16,943 bases of DNA. Origin: an uncultured Eubacterium sp. (lineage in GTDB: Bacteria > Bacillota > Clostridia > Oscillospirales > Acutalibacteraceae). A program made the translations under genes and the position numbers. Within the stretch, counting starts at the first letter, position 1. The number at the start of each line of letters is the position of its first letter. Below, piece by piece: positions 12,120 through 16,943 of this stretch. Under the pieces are notes generated by a model. The model ran no database searches. It was not told the DNA's origin and saw only the letters and a program-made list of their open reading frames with translations. The stretch covers positions 1 to 16,943 of the forward strand of contig CAJOER010000035.1 in NCBI GenBank assembly GCA_905233805.1, in the 5' to 3' direction.

Positions 12120-15100
12120 TTACCATTCACTCTTTGTATAACTTCTTATGATATTTGTTATAACGTTATCGCGTTTGAATCCCTTTCCTTTACCGCCTTT
12201 TATCTGGTCCTGAATTTTTCCCGCACGGATTGTAACAAAATCCGCCTTGTCAAGAAGCTTGTCAATCGGGGGAATTTCGCCGAATTTATAATCTTCTTCG
12301 GGCATATCGATAAAGTCGGTAATAAGATAAGTATTTGAAAAACGTTTAACCGCCGTCATAGCGAGAATTGCAATCTTGCTGTTTTCCGGAAGAGTAAGAG
12401 TATTGCAGCCTCTTATATCAATTTCATAAATAAAGAAGTTTGCCTTCTGCGCTGCCAAATTGCCTTCGGGATGATGCAGGTGGGTGAGTTCAAGCCCGAT
12501 ATTGACGTCCTTGACTTTTGCACTCTGAGATAGGCCCGCCATATCCCACTGACCGATGCTTTCACGCATCGAGTGAATTTTGATTTTCCTTATTTTGCTG
12601 TCGGTCAAAAGTTTAATTTCCTCGTCGCCCTGAACCGACGCAGCGAGAATATAGAGTTTTGTCATACCCTTGGGCAGGTCAATTACCTGTCCGCGCGTGA
12701 TAAGGACGTTTTTATCAAGTTCTGCCGAGGGCATTCTGAATGTAATCCCCTTAGAAGTAAGGCTTTCGGGGATTAATTCGTCGGGGAGTGAGCAGCCGCT
12801 GCCCTGAAGAATACAGTTGAGCTTGTAGCTGTCTGCCGTAATTCCCGATGCGTTATATTCAATATTAAGCTTTTTATAACTTTCTTTTCCCTTATTCCTT
12901 TCGGAGTTGAGCTTAACTTTAAAACTCTTTATTTCAAAGGGCTTCAGGTCAAAGACAAGACTTCCGTTTTTAACTGCCGCGTCTTTTCTGTGGCTTTCGG
13001 AAGAGTAAACCTCCTCTGCTGAAACAATATCCGCAAAGAAAGTCAGCTTAACGTCTTTGATTTCCTTTCCCGTGCCCTCGTTAATTCTGATTACAATGCC
13101 GTCGGAGTCCTCAGCTTTTTTGACTGCGCGAACAAGCGCGCCTCGGTTGCTGATACTGAGCAGCGAGAAGGAGTCGCAAAGCATACCCTTACGTCTTGAC
13201 GTCGTCTGAAAAGCCGTAAGCTTTTTGTTGAACGCCTCTGCTTCAATCTGGGTAGCCGAGCCGGCCTTGCCTTTATGGGAGAATATTCCGAAAGAAAAGA
13301 TATTTCTTCCTATATCCTGTAAATCCTGCCTTGCGTCCTTTGTAAACGCGCCCGCGGGAGTATGGATACAGGTCATGCGGAGCATATTGTCGGCAGGCTT
13401 GTCCCAGCCGTACTTGCTCTCGCTGAGCACGCTGACTCCGTAAGAGTCGTTCAAATCCGTAATATCCGCCCATTTCTGCGCCGGAACCTCGTAAAGATTT
13501 TCGGCATTGTTGTTTCTTTTAACCGTGCCGAGTCCGAGGTCGTACGTTGCAAACGGTGCCGCGCAGGTGAAGGGGAACTGCGCTTTGAGAAGAGTTCTTC
13601 TCTCCTGCCAGTCGATGAAGTTGTCAACTCTGATGCTTTCGCCGCCCGAGGTCAGGGTAACGGTCTGAATTATCTTAGAGCTTTCGGCGTGCCTTGTGAT
13701 TTTTATCGCAATTCTTGCCGCGCCGTTTTCAATAATTTCAAATTCGGGCGTATTTGCATATGCGTAAGGCTCGCCGTCAATATCCTCTTTTCTCATTTCC
13801 CAGCTCGGGTAATTTAGTTCGCCGAGATTGTGAAGAAGAGCAAGCTTTATCGGTGCGGATAGAAGCTCCGTTTTAAGCTTTTTATCCGTAATCGACGCAA
13901 TATCGCCGTTTTTGTTTAATACAACGCGGTATTTTTCGTTATCAAGAGTATGAAGCGTAACCTTTAAATCGCTGCCTTTTGAATAAGGCTCGTCGCTCTT
14001 TTGAACGTCGTAAACCTTAAAGCCCGCGCTTTCAACGTCAGCGAGGAAAACTATATCGAATTCCTTGCCGTTCTTTTTCAGAACCTGGCTCGGAACCTCG
14101 TTTCCGTTAATATCAATTACTTTTATGTAGTTTGCATTGTGTACGAGTTTAACGCGAGCCTGAACCGCGTCGCGCCTCTTGATTGCAACGGGGTTGTTAA
14201 CAATTACGGCGCACTCCTTGCACCACGAGGTGTCAAGTTCGTTTGCTATGGCGCCGGCCGCTGCTTCGTATTCGCCCTTGAACTGCATTAACGAGATATA
14301 ATAGTCGTTCCAGCTGTCATTATATACAAGCATAGTAGAAGTACCCGTAATATCGTCGTGGAACTGATGCTGAATAACCTTTTTCCACGCGCTGTCGATT
14401 ATGTGTTTCGGGTACTTGTATGAAGTTAAAAGATTAGCCGTAACGCACGCCTTTTCGGTATAATCCGCAAGGGTTTCACACTGTGCGTTAAGGCGCTTGC
14501 TCATAGCCCTTGAGGTGTACGCTCCCGCGCCGTGCGAACGCATAAGTAATTCACCGTTATAAAGGGGGAGGGAGAGTTTCTCATTTTTAGCAAGCTTATC
14601 GAGCTCGTTAAAAATCTGGTCTGAGGTTGCGGCAATAACCTTTGTGTTTTTATCTGTATCGTTTTTGGATATGCTTTCGCCAACCGAGCGCACGCTCTCT
14701 TCCGTCGGCGCGCCGCCCCAGTCCCCGGTGCCGTAAAAGCAGTAAGCCCAGGGAAGATTGTATTTAAGCCCGTTTTCGGCAAGCTTATCTATAACCATTA
14801 AGTTTCCTCTTACCGTACCGTCAAATTTGTTGCGGTAGGAAAGGGGATTGAGAGAAGCGAAAATTCGCGAGCCGTCGACTCCCTGCCAGAGACCGATATT
14901 ATACGGCCTTTCAACTGCGCCGCCCCAGCCGAGCTTCTGTGTAGTGAAGCCCTTTAAGTGCGCCTGCCTTGCGATTGTAGGAAGCGCGTAGCCGAAGCCG
15001 AAACAGTCGGGAAGGAAGATATCCTTGGTTTTACGTCCGAGCTTCTGTTTAAAATAGTTGTTGCCGTAAAGGAAATTCCTGAGGATAGCCTCGGGCGAGG

Positions 15101-15383
15101 GGATATTTACGTCGCCGTTTTCATATGCCGAACCCGAGGGACACCAGCGCTCCTCTTTTGCGTATTTCTGAATCTCTTTAAACGCCTCGGGATAGTATTC
15201 CTCAATAAGCTCATATCTGAAAGCCCCTTCAAAGTTAAACTTGTAGAAGGGGTACTTTTCGAGAAGGGCTATGTTCTTTTCAATCGTATCGGGTAAGAAT
15301 ACCTCGATTGTTTTCGGCAGTTCCCAGCGCCAGACGGTGTCAAGGTGCGAGGTCGCTACCGCAAAAATTTTGTTTTCAGCCAT
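12120..15383 (-). CDS. Glycoside hydrolase family 38 alpha-mannosidase
   Basis: A 1087-residue retaining alpha-mannosidase with no signal peptide or membrane segment, so presumably cytoplasmic. The zinc site and catalytic residues can be placed by comparison with GH38 structures: SHLDTVWRWE (12-21) supplies His13 and Asp15, LPDCFGF (124-130) holds the probable nucleophile Asp126, and QFHDD (340-344) supplies His342. ELLMRSHGAGAYTSRAMSKR (278-297) is the other family block. A helical middle domain and a long beta-rich C-terminal half follow. At 1087 residues it is longer than E. coli MngB (about 880). The ATG is 2 bases after the stop of the 72-residue gene upstream, with only a weak ribosome site, so translation is probably coupled. 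Substrate is not certain: free N-glycan mannosides and mannosylglycerate are both plausible. A glycerate kinase gene two genes upstream favours the second. Confidence 0.92.
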   Translation of the reverse strand: MAENKIFAVATSHLDTVWRWELPKTIEVFLPDTIEKNIALLEKYPFYKFNFEGAFRYELIEEYYPEAFKEIQKYAKEERWCPSGSAYENGDVNIPSPEAILRNFLYGNNYFKQKLGRKTKDIFLPDCFGFGYALPTIARQAHLKGFTTQKLGWGGAVERPYNIGLWQGVDGSRIFASLNPLSYRNKFDGTVRGNLMVIDKLAENGLKYNLPWAYCFYGTGDWGGAPTEESVRSVGESISKNDTDKNTKVIAATSDQIFNELDKLAKNEKLSLPLYNGELLMRSHGAGAYTSRAMSKRLNAQCETLADYTEKACVTANLLTSYKYPKHIIDSAWKKVIQHQFHDDITGTSTMLVYNDSWNDYYISLMQFKGEYEAAAGAIANELDTSWCKECAVIVNNPVAIKRRDAVQARVKLVHNANYIKVIDINGNEVPSQVLKKNGKEFDIVFLADVESAGFKVYDVQKSDEPYSKGSDLKVTLHTLDNEKYRVVLNKNGDIASITDKKLKTELLSAPIKLALLHNLGELNYPSWEMRKEDIDGEPYAYANTPEFEIIENGAARIAIKITRHAESSKIIQTVTLTSGGESIRVDNFIDWQERRTLLKAQFPFTCAAPFATYDLGLGTVKRNNNAENLYEVPAQKWADITDLNDSYGVSVLSESKYGWDKPADNMLRMTCIHTPAGAFTKDARQDLQDIGRNIFSFGIFSHKGKAGSATQIEAEAFNKKLTAFQTTSRRKGMLCDSFSLLSISNRGALVRAVKKAEDSDGIVIRINEGTGKEIKDVKLTFFADIVSAEEVYSSESHRKDAAVKNGSLVFDLKPFEIKSFKVKLNSERNKGKESYKKLNIEYNASGITADSYKLNCILQGSGCSLPDELIPESLTSKGITFRMPSAELDKNVLITRGQVIDLPKGMTKLYILAASVQGDEEIKLLTDSKIRKIKIHSMRESIGQWDMAGLSQSAKVKDVNIGLELTHLHHPEGNLAAQKANFFIYEIDIRGCNTLTLPENSKIAILAMTAVKRFSNTYLITDFIDMPEEDYKFGEIPPIDKLLDKADFVTIRAGKIQDQIKGGKGKGFKRDNVITNIIRSYTKSEW

Positions 15384-15385
15384 AA

Positions 15386-15604
15386 TTATTTCTCAATTAT
15401 TTCGTATGTAAATTCGTATTTTTCCTGTAAAGCCTTAACCTTATCCTCGTTATCCTCAATAAAGGTAGGGGTGTAAATGCTCTTGCCGTCAACGGAGTAT
15501 TCCTTAACGATATTGTTAAGTTCCTCCCACGCCTCAGCTTCGAAGGGATAATCGGGTTCCATTTTGATTAAAAACTCTCTGTGTTTCGGAAGTCTTACTT
15601 TCAT
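15386..15604 (-). CDS. Small protein of unknown function upstream of the GH38 gene
   Basis: I do not recognise this 72-residue protein. The start at 15604 is preferred over the in-frame ATG at 15622, because AAAGGA (15614-15619) lies inside the longer version's first codons but exactly 9 bases before the shorter start. It begins with a basic stretch (MKVRLPKHREFLIK), then is rich in acidic and aromatic residues (MEPDYPFEAEAWEELNNIV, YEFTYEIIEK). There is no membrane segment, signal peptide or cysteine. A strong promoter stands directly upstream, and its stop is 2 bases before the mannosidase ATG, so the two are certainly co-transcribed. It could be an accessory subunit or a leader ORF that delivers ribosomes to the mannosidase start; nothing in the sequence decides this. 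Clean spacing and a good ribosome site make it likely to be real. Confidence 0.75.
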   Translation of the reverse strand: MKVRLPKHREFLIKMEPDYPFEAEAWEELNNIVKEYSVDGKSIYTPTFIEDNEDKVKALQEKYEFTYEIIEK

Positions 15605-15613
15605 ATCGGTATT

Positions 15614-15619
15614 TCCTTT
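15614..15619 (-). promoter_or_regulatory. Ribosome binding site that decides the start of the 72-residue gene
   Basis: AAAGGA on the - strand lies 9 bases before the ATG at 15602-15604 and overlaps codons 2-3 of the longer alternative starting at 15622. This argues for the shorter form. Confidence 0.65.
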
Positions 15620-15633
15620 CATTTAATACGAAT

Positions 15634-15662
15634 ATTATATATTTAAAACAATTTTATTTCAA
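15634..15662 (-). promoter_or_regulatory. Sigma-A promoter for the 72-residue gene and GH38 mannosidase
   Basis: On the - strand TTGAAA (15657-15662) and a perfect TATAAT (15634-15639) are separated by 17 bases. The -35 overlaps the last codons of the glycerate kinase gene, whose stop is at 15654-15656. Transcription would begin about 24 bases before the start codon at 15604. Confidence 0.75.
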
Positions 15663-16715
15663 GATATTTTTTGCTTTTTGGGTGAGCGTTTTTTCAGGCT
15701 CGGCAATAGCCTGCTGTGCCGTAGTGTTTTCGTCAATAAGAGAATACATCTCGTCGCCGAGGCTTACGCCTTCAATTTCTCCGCTTATGACAATGCATTT
15801 TTTGCCGTGTTTTTTCGCAAGAAGGGAAACCCTGTAAGGCAGTTTCCCCATAAGCGTCTGCGAGTCGGTTTTGCCTTCGCCCGTAATCACTATATCGCTG
15901 GCTTTGATTTTTTCTTCAAGGTTTGAATACTCGCTGAGTACGTCAAAACCTGATTTAATCTCGCCGCCGTATACGGAATAAAGCCCTGCGCAGAGTCCTC
16001 CCGCCGCTCCGCCGCCTTTAACGGAGCTGACGTCATTCGGGAGAAACGCATTAAGCCTTTTCAAGCCCTCGTCGAGTTCTTTTACGTTGCTTTCGTTTGC
16101 GCCTTTCTGGGGAGCGAAAACGTAAGCCGCGCCGTTTTTACCGAACAACTCATTTTCAACGTCACACGCATATGTAAAGTTGATACCCTTTACAATATTG
16201 CGAAAACCCGCGCCGAAGATATAGTTTAAATCCTTGCCCTTCGGAACGGCGATTTTTGTGTAGTTTTCATCATAAAAACCAGCCCCGAGAGACGAGAGTG
16301 CGCCCGCCCCTCCGTCACAGCATCCCGAGCCGCCGAGCGCGAGGATAATATCACTGAAACCCTGTGATACTGCGGATTTAATGAGTTCACCCGTTCCGTA
16401 GGAACTCGCCTGCATTACGTCCTTTCTTTTTTGAAGTCCGCTTGCCTTGGCGCTTTCTATTACCGCCGTGGAGCCGAAGGTAATAATTTCGGCTTTTATC
16501 GGGCGGTTGTATATGTCGTGTGCGTTTATGTAAAGCGAATTGCCTTTACAGATATTTTTGAAACAGTCTGCAAAACCCTCGCCTCCGTCAGCGAAGGGAA
16601 GAGTGTAAATTTCGTGCGTATTATCAGCTTGAAGAATTCCGTCTTTAATGCAGGCGCAAACCTGCTCAGACGTAAGCGTACCCTTATAAGAATCGGGGCA
16701 AATCAGTATTTTCAT
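15654..16715 (-). CDS. garK: Glycerate kinase (GlxK/GarK family)
   Basis: A 353-residue cytoplasmic kinase of the glycerate kinase type I family, which phosphorylates D-glycerate with ATP; bacterial members of this family usually yield 2-phosphoglycerate, which enters glycolysis. Family blocks are in order: CPDSYKGTLTSEQ (6-18), FADGGEGF (41-48), GTGELI (107-112), ALGGSGCCDGGAGAL (126-140), CDVENELFGKNGAA (184-197), APQKGA (201-206), GGGAAGGLCAGL (234-245) and DIVITGEGKTDSQTLMGK (274-291). The ATG at 16715 follows a GAGGTGAGGAG ribosome site. It is slightly shorter than the 370-380 residues common in the family, mostly at the C-terminus. No glycerate transporter or regulator lies within the window. 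Position upstream of a GH38 mannosidase in the same direction suggests that its glycerate may come from a mannosylglycerate-type substrate. garK and glxK are used for near-identical functions; the symbol marks the family. Confidence 0.93.
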   Translation of the reverse strand: MKILICPDSYKGTLTSEQVCACIKDGILQADNTHEIYTLPFADGGEGFADCFKNICKGNSLYINAHDIYNRPIKAEIITFGSTAVIESAKASGLQKRKDVMQASSYGTGELIKSAVSQGFSDIILALGGSGCCDGGAGALSSLGAGFYDENYTKIAVPKGKDLNYIFGAGFRNIVKGINFTYACDVENELFGKNGAAYVFAPQKGANESNVKELDEGLKRLNAFLPNDVSSVKGGGAAGGLCAGLYSVYGGEIKSGFDVLSEYSNLEEKIKASDIVITGEGKTDSQTLMGKLPYRVSLLAKKHGKKCIVISGEIEGVSLGDEMYSLIDENTTAQQAIAEPEKTLTQKAKNILK

Positions 16716-16732
16716 CTCCTCACCTCAATATA

Positions 16733-16761
16733 ATTTTACCATATTATTTATGGCAAGTAAA
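16733..16761 (-). promoter_or_regulatory. Candidate promoter of the glycerate kinase gene
   Basis: On the - strand TTTACT (16756-16761) and TAAAAT (16733-16738) are 17 bases apart, and TGG directly before the -10 gives an extended -10 element. The leader would be only about 10 bases, so the ribosome site would lie at the very 5' end of the message. Confidence 0.45.
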
Positions 16762-16763
16762 TA

Positions 16764-16919
16764 TTAACGTCTTTTTATTTTTCTTATTATAAGAACGGCA
16801 CTTATTGTTATCATAATTCCCACCGCTATTCCGAAACAGGTGTAAAGCGTGTCGAGAAGATATTTAACGAATCCCGTATAGTCATTTTTTATAAACCTCT
16901 CCGCGATAAAAGTAAGCAT
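16764..16919 (-). CDS. Short single-pass membrane ORF, possibly a gene fragment
   Basis: Reading the - strand from ATG 16919 gives 51 residues: an N-terminal part with aromatic and charged residues (MLTFIAERFIKNDYTGFVKY), one hydrophobic helix (about residues 29-45, FGIAVGIMITISAVLII) and a basic RKIKRR end, stopping at TAA 16764-16766. The positive cytoplasmic tail is typical of a small membrane protein. There is no convincing ribosome site before the ATG, and the same frame holds a stop six codons upstream, so it could be the tail of a larger gene broken by another lesion at the window edge. I cannot assign a function. Confidence 0.35.
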   Translation of the reverse strand: MLTFIAERFIKNDYTGFVKYLLDTLYTCFGIAVGIMITISAVLIIRKIKRR

Positions 16920-16943
16920 CTGCGTAATGTGGATTTAGTTCTA

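Noticed and set aside
12078..12338. 86-codon open frame on the + strand starting in the terminator region
   Set aside because: Begins within the bidirectional terminator hairpin and runs antisense into the end of the GH38 gene; no ribosome site.
13362..13817. 151-codon open frame on the + strand inside the GH38 gene
   Set aside because: Antisense to the mannosidase coding region and not recognisable as a protein family; two other + strand frames in the gene are alike.

Overview
The window is a stretch of chromosome from a Gram-positive, low-to-moderate-GC Clostridia, most likely an Oscillospirales/Ruminococcaceae-type gut anaerobe. That placement rests on gene order (rsmH-ftsL-ftsI-murE-mraY-ftsW-murG-murA-ftsQ-ftsZ), the PASTA-tailed class B penicillin-binding protein, strong GGAGG-type ribosome sites and the protein sequences themselves. 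It is an inference, since no 16S rRNA gene or other taxonomic marker is present.

Positions 1-11822 hold most of a division and cell wall (dcw) cluster, all on the + strand. It contains the tail of rsmH, an ftsL-like gene, ftsI (in two pieces), murE, mraY, ftsW (frameshifted near its start), murG, murA (in two pieces), ftsQ/divIB and ftsZ. Together these make the UDP-MurNAc precursor (MurA, MurE), lipid I (MraY) and lipid II (MurG), polymerise and crosslink septal peptidoglycan (FtsW with FtsI), and assemble the divisome (FtsL, FtsQ, FtsZ). murF, murD, murC, murB and ftsA do not appear at their usual cluster positions. ftsZ has an AT-rich upstream region with two good promoter matches and ends in a strong hairpin.

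The most striking property of this half is a series of lesions in consecutive essential genes: a loss of roughly 40 nt with frameshift in ftsI, a single-A loss in ftsW, an in-frame loss of roughly 16 codons in murG, and a 38-nt loss with frameshift in murA. The rest of each gene is well conserved, including every catalytic motif I could check. Assembly or consensus error is therefore the leading explanation, but the pattern deserves a read-level check.

Positions 11786-12119 are a 334-bp spacer between convergent units. It holds the ftsZ terminator, a dispersed inverted repeat, a cluster of five TTCCAC-core repeats (four of them TTTTCCAC) and a strong bidirectional terminator.

Positions 12120-16715 are on the - strand: a glycerate kinase gene, then a 72-residue protein of unknown function and a large cytoplasmic GH38 alpha-mannosidase, the last two tightly coupled and preceded by their own promoter. 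GH38 beside glycerate kinase suggests breakdown of a mannosylglycerate-like compound. The last 200 bases hold a short single-pass membrane ORF on the - strand and nothing else I can recognise.
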